Assembly: GCA_015272205.1 (NCBI GenBank)
Contig: JACYMB010000040.1
Span: 1 to 46,897 of the forward strand
From: Synechococcales cyanobacterium T60_A2020_003
GTDB taxonomy: Bacteria > Cyanobacteriota > Cyanobacteriia > RECH01
DNA: 46,897 bases
Direction of reading: 5' to 3'
Of this stretch, positions 32,479-41,158 are shown in pieces. Positions within the stretch are counted from its first letter, which is position 1. Every line of letters begins with the position of its first letter. Under the pieces are notes generated by a model that did not search any database, had not been told where the DNA came from, and saw only the letters and a list, made by a program, of their open reading frames with translations. A program made the translations under genes and the position numbers.

Positions 32479-33489
32479 ATGACTCGATATATTCTGAAAC
32501 GCCTCCTGAACTTAATTCCAGTTCTCCTTGGGATCACCATGCTCGTGTTCCTATTTTTGCATTTGATCCCCGGTGATCCGGCCACCATCATGCTGGGCGA
32601 TCGCGCCTCGGCAGACCAGGTCGAAACCCTACGCGAACGTATGGGACTCAACGAACCGCTGCCCTTGCAGTATGTAACGTTTTTAGGTAACTTGCTCCGT
32701 CTGGATTTGGGACGCAGTATCTTTACCGGATTCCCGATTATTGAAGAAATCAAAATTCGTTGGCCTGCGACGTTTGAACTGTCCTTAGCGGCCATGCTGC
32801 TGGCGATCGCCCTTGGCATTCCCTTGGGAGTGCTGGCGGCGGTTCGCAAAAACAGTATTTTAGACAACGTCCTGATGACGGGATCGCTGCTCGGCGTATC
32901 CATGCCCGTGTATTGGCTAGGGCTGTTGCTGGTCTATCTCTTTGCGGTCAATCTCCAATGGTTGCCCCCCAGTGGACGCATCAGCATTGAAGGCGGGATG
33001 CAGTTTCAGCCCATCACAGGGTTCTTTGTGCTAGATGCTCTGCTGCAAGGTAATATGCAGGCACTCAAAGACATCTTGGCGCATCTGACCTTACCCGCCC
33101 TTGCCCTCAGCACTATTCCACTTGCGATCCTGGCGCGAATTACCCGCAGTGCGATGTTGGACGTTCTCTCTCAGGACTACATCCGCACTGCACGGGCGAA
33201 GGGATTGCGGGAGTTTTGGGTGATTGGTAAACATGCGCTTAAAAATGCGATGCTCCCGGTGGTCACGGTGATTGGGCTGGAGTTTGGAACGTTGCTAGGG
33301 GGAGCGATTTTAACGGAAACGATTTTTGCATGGCCGGGGATCGGAACGTGGATCTATGACGGCATTCTGGCGCGAGATTATCCGGTTGTCCAGGGCGGAA
33401 TTATCTTTGTGGCGATCGCCTTTGTGCTGATCAATCTGGTGGTGGATCTGTCCTATGCGCTTCTCGATCCACGGGTGCAGTTTAAGTGA
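32479..33489 (+). CDS. ABC transporter permease, DppB/OppB/GsiC type
   Basis: This is an inner-membrane permease of a peptide/nickel/glutathione-type importer, 336 residues. The N-terminus 'MTRYILKRLLNLIPVLLGITMLVFLFLHLIPGDP' is the hallmark of the DppB group. Five more helices follow. The EAA loop that docks to the ATPase is at about 232-260: 'YIRTARAKGLREFWVIGKHALKNAMLPVVTVIG'. Binding protein, second permease and ATPases are not adjacent; cyanobacteria often scatter these. It sits just downstream of decayed transposase DNA, so its upstream neighbours may have been lost, but the gene itself is intact. Confidence 0.9.
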   Translation: MTRYILKRLLNLIPVLLGITMLVFLFLHLIPGDPATIMLGDRASADQVETLRERMGLNEPLPLQYVTFLGNLLRLDLGRSIFTGFPIIEEIKIRWPATFELSLAAMLLAIALGIPLGVLAAVRKNSILDNVLMTGSLLGVSMPVYWLGLLLVYLFAVNLQWLPPSGRISIEGGMQFQPITGFFVLDALLQGNMQALKDILAHLTLPALALSTIPLAILARITRSAMLDVLSQDYIRTARAKGLREFWVIGKHALKNAMLPVVTVIGLEFGTLLGGAILTETIFAWPGIGTWIYDGILARDYPVVQGGIIFVAIAFVLINLVVDLSYALLDPRVQFK

Positions 33490-33563
33490 GTGATTTTCAT
33501 TTAATGACCGAGAACAATACGGTTATACACTGCTAGTGAACTCAGAGGAATGCCAATCGCCAA

Positions 33564-33593
33564 TAGGCATAAGATTATTAGGCATAAGATTAT
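33564..33593 (+). repeat. 15-bp perfect tandem duplication
   Basis: TAGGCATAAGATTAT at 33564-33578 is repeated exactly at 33579-33593 with no spacer. Intergenic. Confidence 0.95.
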
Positions 33594-33771
33594 AAGGTCT
33601 GCCATGGAAGTCGCCCAGCGTGGGGTTAGGATTAGTTCAACGATAGGTCGGTTAGTTTTAGGTGCCATCCCCCGCAGGAGTCATCCTCTAGGAGACATAA
33701 ACACTCTCAATGCCTTGCCTACATGAACACTACACACACTCTGACGCAGAACTCCCGACAACGATAGCAGA

Positions 33772-33808
33772 GATTCACGAATTGATACGTATCGAAACGC
33801 TGTGAATC
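33772..33808. repeat. Nested inverted repeat, operator-like
   Basis: Outer arms GATTCAC (33772-33778) and GTGAATC (33802-33808) enclose the perfect 10-bp palindrome GATACGTATC (33784-33793). It lies about 280 bp after the permease stop, with no gene starting nearby, so a regulatory role is unclear. Confidence 0.5.
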
Positions 33809-34363
33809 AATCCTGTAAACCTTTGATAACTGAAGGGACGATCGCCCCATGAGAATTGAGGGAGAACATCAACCAACCTCCATACTCCATCACTCTCCCT
33901 TTGTGACCTTTACAGTGCTACACCCCACATTCCGCCCTTTAGAGTGTCACATTGAGAATGTAAGCGCATAATTTTCTCAAGGTTGACGCCAAGGGGGTGC
34001 GGTATTAACAGCGATTTGGCGGGGGCTCACGAAACTCCATGATTTAATGGAAGGAGCGCAACTTGCCGCTAAAACCTAGGCTCAGCAAGTGTTTAGCCGA
34101 TCTTTGCGTAAGGGATAGCCCGTTGGGAGAGGTCTAGGGAGAGGGTTGAAAAACGCTTGTGCACAAAAATCATACGTCCGTTCAGCAACGCCGAAAATTG
34201 CACCACTAGGGGGCGACGTGAACAAAAGTTGTACAACAGCTTTGAGTGACACTCTGTCAGGTCAAAATAAGGACGCTTAAAAATACTAGAGAGCCTGATT
34301 CTATTCCGTTTCAAGCTCTCTTTCTTACTTATCTTTGTTGCAAACTTTAATGAATAATCCAGG

Positions 34364-35500
34364 CTAACCTCCTTTCATAGGTTTGCCTGAGTCTGCCGCG
34401 ATTTGTGATCTCTCCGCCAAAATTGCATCAATGATTTGGACATTGGCCTTGGGAAAGGCATACTCCCGCAAATCTGAGGGCTCAACCCAGCGCACTTCGT
34501 CGCATTCGATCGGTTGCGGGTCGCCGCTGAAATGCCGACAGTGATGGACATTTAGCGTCACTCGAAAATGGCTGTAAGCATGATCTACCACGATCAGGCG
34601 ATCGCCCACCTCGATCTCAATCCCCAACTCTTCCTGAATTTCCCGCGCAATGCAGGTTTCAATCGTTTCATCCGGTTCCACCTTGCCCCCCGGAAACTCC
34701 CAGAGGCCGCCCAGCAAACCGTCCTGCTTGCGGCGATCGATCAAAATCTGGCCTTGATCATTCCAAATCACAGCAACGCCAATGATCTTGTGAGGCACGG
34801 GGGCACGGGTTTCAGCCATAGGAATCTCCTGTTGAACGTTCAAATTATACGCCTGACAGGGCGATCGCCAGGGACAGCGATCGCACACCGGAGTTTTCGG
34901 CAAACACACCGTTGCGCCCAAATCCATCAAGGCTTGATTAAAATCGCGGGGATGCTGTGGATCGAGAAGCTGATCGGAATGCTGCCAGAGCAGAGATAGC
35001 GCTTTGTTGGGTGGGCGATCGAGGGCAATGAGTCGCGCCAAAACCCGTTTGACATTGCCATCCAGGATCGAGAGGGCCTGATTGAAGGCCGAACTGAGAA
35101 TGCCGCCTGCGGTCGTGCGTCCAATGCCCGGTAGCGCTAAGATAGCATCAAGATCGGTTGGAAACTGTCCGTTATGCTCTGAAACAATGATTTGTGCGGC
35201 TTTGTGCAGGTTTCGCGCCCGTGCATAATAGCCCAAACCTTCCCAGGCTTTGAGGACGCTTTGCTGATCGGCGGCGGCTAAGGCATTTATGGTCGGAAAA
35301 GTCGCCAACCAGCGCTCGTAATAGGGTAAAACCGTTTTGACCTGGGTTTGTTGCAGCATAATTTCCGAAACCCAGATAGCGTAGGGATTACGGGTTTCTC
35401 GCCAGGGTAGAGTGCGCCCCTCACGGCTATACCAATCAAGGAGCGATCGCCGCAGTTGATCCAAATTCGTCTCGGTCCATCGAGGAAAACGCTCTGTCAC
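34364..35500 (-). CDS. mutY: A/G-specific adenine glycosylase MutY with an intact Nudix domain
   Basis: MutY removes adenine mispaired with 8-oxoguanine. The 378 residues start at GTG 35498-35500. The catalytic domain has 'ETRNPYAIWVSEIMLQQTQV' (Glu46), the helix-hairpin-helix 'LPGIGRTTAGGI' (123-134) and 'ILDGNVKRVLAR' (Asp147). The [4Fe-4S] cluster cysteines are 199, 206, 209 and 215 (C-x6-C-x2-C-x5-C). The C-terminal MutT-like domain keeps a perfect Nudix box (272-294: G-x5-E-x7-REI-Q-EE-L-GI), which is lost in E. coli MutY. It may therefore also hydrolyse 8-oxo-dGTP or a similar nucleotide. The neighbouring DUF760 gene is 118 bp upstream. Confidence 0.95.
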   Translation of the reverse strand: MTERFPRWTETNLDQLRRSLLDWYSREGRTLPWRETRNPYAIWVSEIMLQQTQVKTVLPYYERWLATFPTINALAAADQQSVLKAWEGLGYYARARNLHKAAQIIVSEHNGQFPTDLDAILALPGIGRTTAGGILSSAFNQALSILDGNVKRVLARLIALDRPPNKALSLLWQHSDQLLDPQHPRDFNQALMDLGATVCLPKTPVCDRCPWRSPCQAYNLNVQQEIPMAETRAPVPHKIIGVAVIWNDQGQILIDRRKQDGLLGGLWEFPGGKVEPDETIETCIAREIQEELGIEIEVGDRLIVVDHAYSHFRVTLNVHHCRHFSGDPQPIECDEVRWVEPSDLREYAFPKANVQIIDAILAERSQIAADSGKPMKGG

Positions 35501-35618
35501 GCTTGAGCCATCCGTAATTCACCGCTTTCCATAGTAAAACCCGATGACTCCTTTACTGGAACCATCGGGTCTGCTGAATCATGACAAAACTCAAAACCGT
35601 TACACGTACCGCACTTCC

Positions 35619-35972
35619 TTACTCTGCGTCTGTGCCTTCAGCGCCTGCAGAATCAAACATCTGAAACGTCTTCTCAAACTGCATCCGCTGTTCGACGTTG
35701 CGGAGGAAGTACCCATTCATCATCGCCGACGCGATCAACCGACCAAGCTGTTCGCGGCTGGTTGTGATCGTCACTCCAAAACCTTCAGGAGGCAGGCTTC
35801 CCAACATCCCGATAATGTTGTGCTCCATCACCTGAGCTACTTCAGAAGATTCGGGCTTGGAGAGATGGGCGATCGCCTCTGGACTCATGGACTGTACGTA
35901 CTGCCAAAGAGAGTTCGCGGATTCACCCTCTCGACCAAGAAAACCTAAATTTTGTTTCGATGGGGTATTCAC
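35619..35972 (-). CDS. DUF760 family protein
   Basis: A soluble protein of 117 residues conserved in cyanobacteria and chloroplasts. The core is 'LWQYVQSMSPEAIAHLSKPESSEVAQVMEHNIIGMLGSLPPEGFGVTITTSREQLGRLIASAMMNGYFLRNVEQRMQFEKTF', matching DUF760 (including TTSRE.LG.L.ASAM..GYFLR..EQR). The start is GTG at 35970-35972. No enzymatic motif is present. Plant members have been linked to chloroplast protein turnover and iron responses, but nothing here specifies a role. Confidence 0.88.
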   Translation of the reverse strand: MNTPSKQNLGFLGREGESANSLWQYVQSMSPEAIAHLSKPESSEVAQVMEHNIIGMLGSLPPEGFGVTITTSREQLGRLIASAMMNGYFLRNVEQRMQFEKTFQMFDSAGAEGTDAE

Positions 35973-36139
35973 GTTGGGAACCTCGTTCGAGTGGAAAACT
36001 ACGTTGTTTCTGACTTATCCCTACAGTAACAACTGGGTTCACCAATCCTGAATGGGGCGAACCGAACCCCAATGGAGGGATCGGCACACTTCAAGGATCC
36101 TAGTTTGGAACCGTCGGGCGATCGCGCAGAGCAATATCC

Positions 36140-37444
36140 TCAACAGTCCAGCGTATTTTCCACTTCCCAAGAGGAAATATGGGCACTGTATTCATTCCAA
36201 ACCTGGTGTTTCAACTTCAAATAGGCGTTGGTGAAAGAGTATCCGAGCGCATTAGGTAGAATGTCATTTGCCTCTAAGCATCGCAACGCATCCAAAAGAT
36301 TGGGGGGAAGCTTGCGAACCGTGTCCGGCACTCCGTCTACATAGCTATTCGTGTCGTACCGGGGGCCAGGATCGCGTTTTTGGGTAATTCCGTCGAGTCC
36401 AGCCGCAATTAATGCCGCAGGCAATAGGTAGGGATTCACCGCACTATCGGGTAGCCGAAACTCAAATCGGCCTGGGTCGGGAATGCGAATGGCGTGGGTA
36501 CGGTTGTTGCCGCTGTAGCTGACGCTGCTGGGCGACCAGGTTGCCCCAGAGTAGGTGACGGGGGCGTTGATGCGCTTGTAGGAGTTGATGGTGGGATTGG
36601 TAATGGCGCAGAGGGCTTCGGCAGAATGCAGCACACCACCGATGAAGTGATAGGCCAGGGAGGATAGCCCTAACTCACCATTCGGATCATGAAAGAGATT
36701 CGTTTGGCCGTCGGTGTCCCATACGGAGATGTGGGTGTGGCAACCGTTTCCGGTGAGGTGGGCGAAGGGTTTAGGCATAAAGGTGGCGCGGAGACCGTGC
36801 TTTTCGGCGATCGCCTTCACCATGTACTTAAAGAACGCATGGCGATCGGCAGTCACTAGGGCATCGTCATACATCCAGTTCATTTCAAACTGACCGTTGG
36901 CGTCTTCGTGGTCGTTTTGGTAGGCTCCCCACCCTAGGGTCAGCATCACATCGCAGATCTCGCGGATCACGTCATAGCGACGCATCAACGCTTGCTGGTC
37001 GTAGCAGGGCTTACTCTGGCGATCGCGCCCGTCCGAAATTGTAGAACCATCGGGAGAGATCAGAAAATACTCGCACTCGACTCCGGTTTTGACCCGATAG
37101 CCTAACTCTGCGGCCTGAGCGATCGCCCGTTTCAGTACCAGTCGCGGCGTTTGCTCTAAGGGTTGACCATCAATGCTGTAGAGATCGGCAGGCATCCAGG
37201 CGACATCGGGTTGCCAGGGCAGTTGACAGAGGCATTCTGGATCAGGGATAGCGAGAATGTCTGGATCGGCAGGAGTCATGTCTAACCAGGCGGCAAATCC
37301 GGCAAATCCCGCACCGTTGGCTGCCATAGTGTCAATGCTTTCGGCAGGAACTAGCTTAGAGCGCTGTACCCCAAACAGATCGGTGAAGGAGATTAGAAAA
37401 TAACGGATGCCTTGTTCGCGGGCAATGTCAGAAAGGGTGGTCAT
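36140..37444 (-). CDS. glnT: Type III glutamine synthetase (GlnT-like)
   Basis: An ATP-dependent ligase of the glutamine synthetase fold, 434 residues; named 'type III glutamate-ammonia ligase' in related genomes. Active-site blocks: 'TGVECEYFLISPDG' (metal Glu), 'NDHEDANGQFEMNW' (ammonia/metal site), 'FMPKPFAHLTGNGCHTHISVW' (catalytic His region), 'TINSYKRI', 'NNRTHAIRIPDPGRFEFRLPDSAVNPYL' (ATP/Glu binding). Relatives act on ammonia or on small amines (gamma-glutamylmethylamide-type), so the true acceptor is open. It lies 131 bp downstream of an alpha/beta hydrolase and a desaturase on the same strand. A GTA-N8-TAC NtcA box is 39 bp upstream of its ATG. Confidence 0.9.
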   Translation of the reverse strand: MTTLSDIAREQGIRYFLISFTDLFGVQRSKLVPAESIDTMAANGAGFAGFAAWLDMTPADPDILAIPDPECLCQLPWQPDVAWMPADLYSIDGQPLEQTPRLVLKRAIAQAAELGYRVKTGVECEYFLISPDGSTISDGRDRQSKPCYDQQALMRRYDVIREICDVMLTLGWGAYQNDHEDANGQFEMNWMYDDALVTADRHAFFKYMVKAIAEKHGLRATFMPKPFAHLTGNGCHTHISVWDTDGQTNLFHDPNGELGLSSLAYHFIGGVLHSAEALCAITNPTINSYKRINAPVTYSGATWSPSSVSYSGNNRTHAIRIPDPGRFEFRLPDSAVNPYLLPAALIAAGLDGITQKRDPGPRYDTNSYVDGVPDTVRKLPPNLLDALRCLEANDILPNALGYSFTNAYLKLKHQVWNEYSAHISSWEVENTLDC

Positions 37445-37482
37445 AGGTAATGGGAGAACGAAAACAGTAATGGCGATCGCAA

Positions 37483-37496
37483 GTAAGCATCGCTAC
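37483..37496 (-). promoter_or_regulatory. Candidate NtcA-binding site upstream of glnT
   Basis: Reading toward glnT: GTA GCGATGCT TAC, an exact GTA-N8-TAC. A -10-like TACTGT follows after 13 bp, shorter than the ~22 bp of classical NtcA-activated promoters, so the geometry is not standard. By chance this pattern is expected about eleven times in a window of this size, so position next to a GS gene is the main support. Confidence 0.4.
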
Positions 37497-37575
37497 CTTA
37501 CACATTTGGGGTGTCCCCTTTGGTGGCGTAGGACACTGCTTTGGACATCCCTTCAGTGCTAGTCCGCCATGGAAT

Positions 37576-38589
37576 CTAGCCAACCAGCAAATCTTGAACT
37601 GCTTGTCGGATAAAGGTTTCGTCTTCGGGATTTTGATAAGGATTCCCAGCCCGATGTCCCCAGATTGAGGGAATAACCCGATATTCAGCATGGGGAATCA
37701 GCCTCGCTTCGGCTTGGCAATCGTCGGGGGTGAAGTAGAGATCGGTGGCGGCAGGCATCACCAGGGTTTTGGCTTGGATAGAGGACATCGCCCGCAGGTA
37801 GTCGCCCTGATAGGTGGGATTGTTGCTGACATCGCACCGGAGCCAGATGTCAATCATGGCCAGAAGATTGTGGGGGTCGCGTTTGCGATAGTTAACCTCC
37901 CATCCCCGCAATAGGTAATCCTCCAGCGAGGAAAAGCCAAGGGGACGATAGAGTTCTTCGCGGTAGTAGGCTTGGGATGCCGCCCAACTGGCATAGATTA
38001 GCGCAAAGGCATGGAAGCCCCGATCGGGAACGCCCTCAAAGCGATCGCCCGTCCAGGCTGGATCGGCAGTGAGCGCGGCTCGCAGACTTTTCAGAAAGAT
38101 CCGGTTGTGGTCGGTGGTTTTGGCGGTTCCGCACAGCGCCGCAATCCGGTGTACCCGATCGGGATAGAGTGCGCCCCAGTGATACGCCTGCTGTGCCCCC
38201 ATCGACCAGCCGTAGACAAGCGCTAGTTCCTCAATTCCAAAGACTTCGCGCAGCAGGTGCTCTTGGGCGCGGACGTTATCGAAATGGGTGACGTAGACCC
38301 CCGACTGCGCCAAACAGTAGGCATCGCAGTTACTCGGCGAACTGGATAGACCGTTGCCAAACATATTGGGAATAATGATGAACCACTGGGTGGGGTCGAG
38401 AATTCGGTTCTCCCCAATCAGCCATTCAATATCGGGATGCTGCGCTCCGTAGGAGGTGGGATAGAGGATCACATTGGAGCGATCGCCCTTCAATTCCCCA
38501 TAGGTCTGATACACCAGACGTGCTTCCGGAAAAACAACTCCACACTGAAGCGCAAAATCTCGCAGCACAAAGGGTTGTGGTTCTCTCAT
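37576..38589 (-). CDS. Alpha/beta hydrolase related to homoserine O-acetyltransferase (MetX-like)
   Basis: The protein has 337 residues. The nucleophile elbow is 'GWSMG' (127-131, Ser129), in the position of the MetX serine. 'PNMFGNGLSSSPSN' resembles the MetX oxyanion/NGxSSSP region. The acid is probably in 'PAATDLYFTPDDC' and the histidine in 'IWGHRAGNP'. The general architecture (early Tyr-Gly-Glu 'YQTYGELKGDRSNVILYPTSY') is MetX-like. The MetX 'GGSMGGMQ' is replaced by GWSMGAQQ, so a different acyl substrate or simple hydrolysis is likely. The start overlaps the desaturase stop as ATGA, indicating coupled expression. Confidence 0.8.
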   Translation of the reverse strand: MREPQPFVLRDFALQCGVVFPEARLVYQTYGELKGDRSNVILYPTSYGAQHPDIEWLIGENRILDPTQWFIIIPNMFGNGLSSSPSNCDAYCLAQSGVYVTHFDNVRAQEHLLREVFGIEELALVYGWSMGAQQAYHWGALYPDRVHRIAALCGTAKTTDHNRIFLKSLRAALTADPAWTGDRFEGVPDRGFHAFALIYASWAASQAYYREELYRPLGFSSLEDYLLRGWEVNYRKRDPHNLLAMIDIWLRCDVSNNPTYQGDYLRAMSSIQAKTLVMPAATDLYFTPDDCQAEARLIPHAEYRVIPSIWGHRAGNPYQNPEDETFIRQAVQDLLVG

Positions 38590-39548
38590 TCCGTCTCTGA
38601 TCCAAATGCACTAACAATCGCCTGATTCACCTGAGTATAGCCCTGTCCGATGTGGACGAGATGAGGGGCAAGGGACTGATGGGCGATCGCCAACGCATGG
38701 AACGGAATCGACGGATAGAGGTGGTGTTCCGCATGGTAGGGCATATTCCACATCAGGAACCGGAGCGGAAAGAGCGTATGGGTGGTGCGGGTATTGGTAA
38801 GCGGATTCTCATCCTGGGTACAGCCTGTATGTTCGGCCAGCAGCACAAAGCGCAGAATAGGCTGACCAATGGCTAGGGGTAAGAGCCAGTAGAGAAAAAC
38901 GAATTCTGGATGACCGAAAGCGGTGGACAGGGCGATCGCCCCAGCATAGGTCAGTAACTGGAGGCGGGTAGAGCGAATCACTTCCGCATAGGCACTTTCG
39001 GAAATGAAATAGAACGCCTGAAGTTGGCCTGTCGCGACCTTGAAGTGGGTTTTGATTTTGCCGATCCACCAGGGAATGCCGCTGAGTTGGAATAGATAGT
39101 CGCCCATCGTTTGGGGAAGGGGATCATCCCGTTCGGGATCTTTGCCGGGAATCTGGGTATAGCGATGGTGCCACTTGTGATAGCGACGAAAAAAAGCGCT
39201 GTTGTAGAACGAGAGCAATCCGGCACACCAGCCTACTATTTCGTTCAGCTTCTGATTACGAAAGGCGGTGCGGTGGCTGCACTCATGCATGGGGGCAAAC
39301 ATAGAGGCAAAGCTGAAGCCGTAGACAACTAGGGCTGGCAACGCAATCCACAAGGTCTCTCGCTGAGTCGCCCATAGATAGCCACTCACACCCATGACAA
39401 AGAGATGCCCTGCGAGATGCATGAGCCCTTTTACGTTAGAGCGCTCGTTGAGCTGATTAAGTGTGGCGTTGGAAAAGAGGTGGTGCGGATTGGGCGTCTG
39501 GGTTTGGCTGGTTGGTTGATCTGCTGAATGAATGACATCCCCTAGCAT
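38586..39548 (-). CDS. Membrane fatty-acid desaturase-family protein
   Basis: A di-iron membrane oxygenase/desaturase of 320 residues. The three histidine boxes are complete: HECSH (88-92), HKWHH (124-128) and HAEHH (about 273-277). Hydrophobic helix pairs surround them (about 42-60, 67-86, 190-230). The first ~35 residues are polar. It is not clearly one of the DesA/B/C/D lipid desaturases; related proteins also act as carotenoid or alkane/amine oxygenases, so the substrate is open. It is first in a run with an alpha/beta hydrolase and glnT, with a 16-bp palindrome upstream. Confidence 0.85.
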   Translation of the reverse strand: MLGDVIHSADQPTSQTQTPNPHHLFSNATLNQLNERSNVKGLMHLAGHLFVMGVSGYLWATQRETLWIALPALVVYGFSFASMFAPMHECSHRTAFRNQKLNEIVGWCAGLLSFYNSAFFRRYHKWHHRYTQIPGKDPERDDPLPQTMGDYLFQLSGIPWWIGKIKTHFKVATGQLQAFYFISESAYAEVIRSTRLQLLTYAGAIALSTAFGHPEFVFLYWLLPLAIGQPILRFVLLAEHTGCTQDENPLTNTRTTHTLFPLRFLMWNMPYHAEHHLYPSIPFHALAIAHQSLAPHLVHIGQGYTQVNQAIVSAFGSETE

Positions 39549-39626
39549 GGGAATTCAACTCCTGAATGCTTTTTAGCTGAATTTTAAAGTCTCAGGCGAT
39601 TTCTTGAGTCAAGCGACCTTGACTAC

Positions 39627-39642
39627 ACTTGTTATAACAAGT
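39627..39642. promoter_or_regulatory. Perfect 16-bp palindrome, candidate operator of the desaturase operon
   Basis: ACTTGTTATAACAAGT is its own reverse complement. It lies 79-94 bp upstream of the desaturase ATG on the minus strand, in a 268-bp gap. The central TTATAA could be part of a -10 on either strand. Such a site would suit a dimeric repressor, whose identity is unknown. Confidence 0.5.
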
Positions 39643-39816
39643 CGAGTGGGGCTACTTTGTATGATTCAATACCCAAAACAAAGTCGAGGTTTGAGTTACA
39701 CACCCAAACCTCAAAGCCAGTATTCGCATTACCCCAACAGTCAAGACTTGCTGCTGTTTATTACCGTTATGGCTTCAGGCTTTCGAGTCATCCACACGGA
39801 CAGAGCCTCTTTCTAG

Positions 39817-40365
39817 CTAGTTGGGTTTCACCCGCATCAGCACCTGACCGTATTCTACAGGCTCAGCGTTTTGAACCAAAATCTCGATAATTTCACCTGA
39901 GACTTCCGCTTCAAGTTCGTTCATCAACTTCATCGCTTCAATAATGCAAACTGTCTGCCCTATCTGGATGCGATCGCCCACATTCACGTACGCAGGTTCA
40001 TCCGGGGCCGGGGCGCGGTAAAAAGTGCCCACCATCGGTGAGTGAATCTCTAAGTACTTCGTTTCCGACGATGGTGGAGCTGATGACGGAGCTGTCGAGC
40101 CAGAACTTGCGGCGGGAGGAGGACTGGTTGGGGCGATCGCGTCACTCGGTGCAGCGCTGGGCATGGCAGGATAAGAAGGCGGTGCCGCAGCACTCCCAGG
40201 TTTGCTGATCGGTAGCTGAGCTGGTGTTGACTCCGCAACCCAGGTTCCCTTGCGTAGGGTCAACTCAAAGTCATCACTTTTGAGCGTGAGTTCCGCAACA
40301 TCTGTCTGATTTAAAACCGTAAGCAGTTCGCGAAGTTCTTCAAAATCAAATTTCACAGCTGACAA
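39817..40365 (-). CDS. accB: Biotin carboxyl carrier protein of acetyl-CoA carboxylase
   Basis: BCCP carries the carboxyl group between biotin carboxylase and carboxyltransferase in fatty-acid synthesis. The 182 residues comprise an N-terminal helix region ([34 protein letters not shown]), a long Pro/Ala/Ser linker (about 50-100), and the biotinyl domain with '[15 protein letters not shown]', biotin on Lys146. '[24 protein letters not shown]' is also standard. It lies 75 bp after efp on the same strand, the common efp-accB order. Confidence 0.97.
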   Translation of the reverse strand: MSAVKFDFEELRELLTVLNQTDVAELTLKSDDFELTLRKGTWVAESTPAQLPISKPGSAAAPPSYPAMPSAAPSDAIAPTSPPPAASSGSTAPSSAPPSSETKYLEIHSPMVGTFYRAPAPDEPAYVNVGDRIQIGQTVCIIEAMKLMNELEAEVSGEIIEILVQNAEPVEYGQVLMRVKPN

Positions 40366-40440
40366 GCCCGTTAAATCATGGTCATATCACTAGCGGGTTG
40401 GATGTACACAGCCGCACCTCCAACCCGCGATCGCCCAGTC

Positions 40441-40998
40441 TTACTCTCGTCCGAGATAGCTATCGGAGCGAGTATCAATCCGAATTTTTTCGCCAATGGA
40501 AATGAACAAAGGCACCATGACCTGCGCACCTGTTTCTACAATGGCGGGCTTTGTCCCACCCGTTGCGGTGTCACCCTTCACGCCCGGATCCGTCTCAGTC
40601 ACTTCCAGCGTAACGGAGTTCGGCAATTCCACCTCAATGACCTGATCGTTCCAGCGGACGATGTTCACTTCCATCCCCTCTTTCAGGTACTTAACGCCGC
40701 TTCCAATCTGGTTTGCGTTCAACCGTCCTTCCTCGTAGGTTTCCATGTCCATGAAGACATAGTCTTCGCCATCTTTGTAGGTGTGCTGCATCACGCTCTT
40801 TTCAATGACAGCCTGAGGAACCGTTTCACCCGCCCGGAACGTGCGCTCGACCACGCTTCCGGTTTGAGCATTTTTCAGCTTCGTTCGGACAAAGGCTGAT
40901 CCTTTACCAGGCTTTACATGAAGAAACTCCACCACCTTCCAAACAGAGCCATCTAACTCGATGCTGACACCGGGACGAAAGTCATTACTGGAAATCAT
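40441..40998 (-). CDS. efp: Translation elongation factor P
   Basis: EF-P rescues ribosomes stalled at polyproline. The 185 residues contain the KOW-like N-domain '[43 protein letters not shown]', with the tip lysine Lys32 in PGKGSA, and two OB domains ending '[19 protein letters not shown]'. The presence of Lys at the tip leaves open which modification, if any, is used; no EpmA/YmfI-type gene is in the window. Pro-rich targets nearby include the PilT N-terminus. Cotranscribed with accB. Confidence 0.97.
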   Translation of the reverse strand: MISSNDFRPGVSIELDGSVWKVVEFLHVKPGKGSAFVRTKLKNAQTGSVVERTFRAGETVPQAVIEKSVMQHTYKDGEDYVFMDMETYEEGRLNANQIGSGVKYLKEGMEVNIVRWNDQVIEVELPNSVTLEVTETDPGVKGDTATGGTKPAIVETGAQVMVPLFISIGEKIRIDTRSDSYLGRE

Positions 40999-41158
40999 GA
41001 ATCTTGCTGTTGAGGGATAACAATCGGCAATTTATTTTACCCTCAACCGGGGAACTCGCAGCACGAGTTTTCACACCAGCTTAATCAACCGGGGTGTCCA
41101 GCCTGTGGCAAGATTAAACATGGGTTTGCAGATTATTTGTTGAAATTTTTCTTTACTA

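Larger units (their letters stand above)
33490..34363. other. 874-bp gene-free region between convergent genes
   Basis: No credible gene. Contents: a perfect 15-bp tandem duplication at 33564-33593; a nested inverted repeat at 33772-33808; a degenerate stretch at about 34100-34150 (GGGAGAGG..GGGAGAGGG) typical of old transposon debris; and a hairpin AGAGAGC (34288-34294) / GCTCTCT (34315-34321) followed by TTCTTACTT, which could end either transcript. It looks like a decaying spacer. Confidence 0.5.

Noticed and set aside
34093-34314. 73-codon minus-strand ORF in the permease-mutY gap
   Set aside because: It spans the degenerate GGGAGAGG-type debris and looks like transposon remnant rather than a gene.
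37445-37575. Glutamine riboswitch upstream of glnT
   Set aside because: I could not find the conserved core sequence of the glnA RNA motif in the minus-strand leader; only a loose GTGTCC/GGACAC pairing is present.
39604-39816. 70-codon plus-strand ORF between accB and the desaturase
   Set aside because: No ribosome-binding site or family features, and the region is better explained as the desaturase promoter with its palindrome.
40378-40899. 173-codon plus-strand ORF
   Set aside because: Antisense to efp, whose protein is unmistakable.
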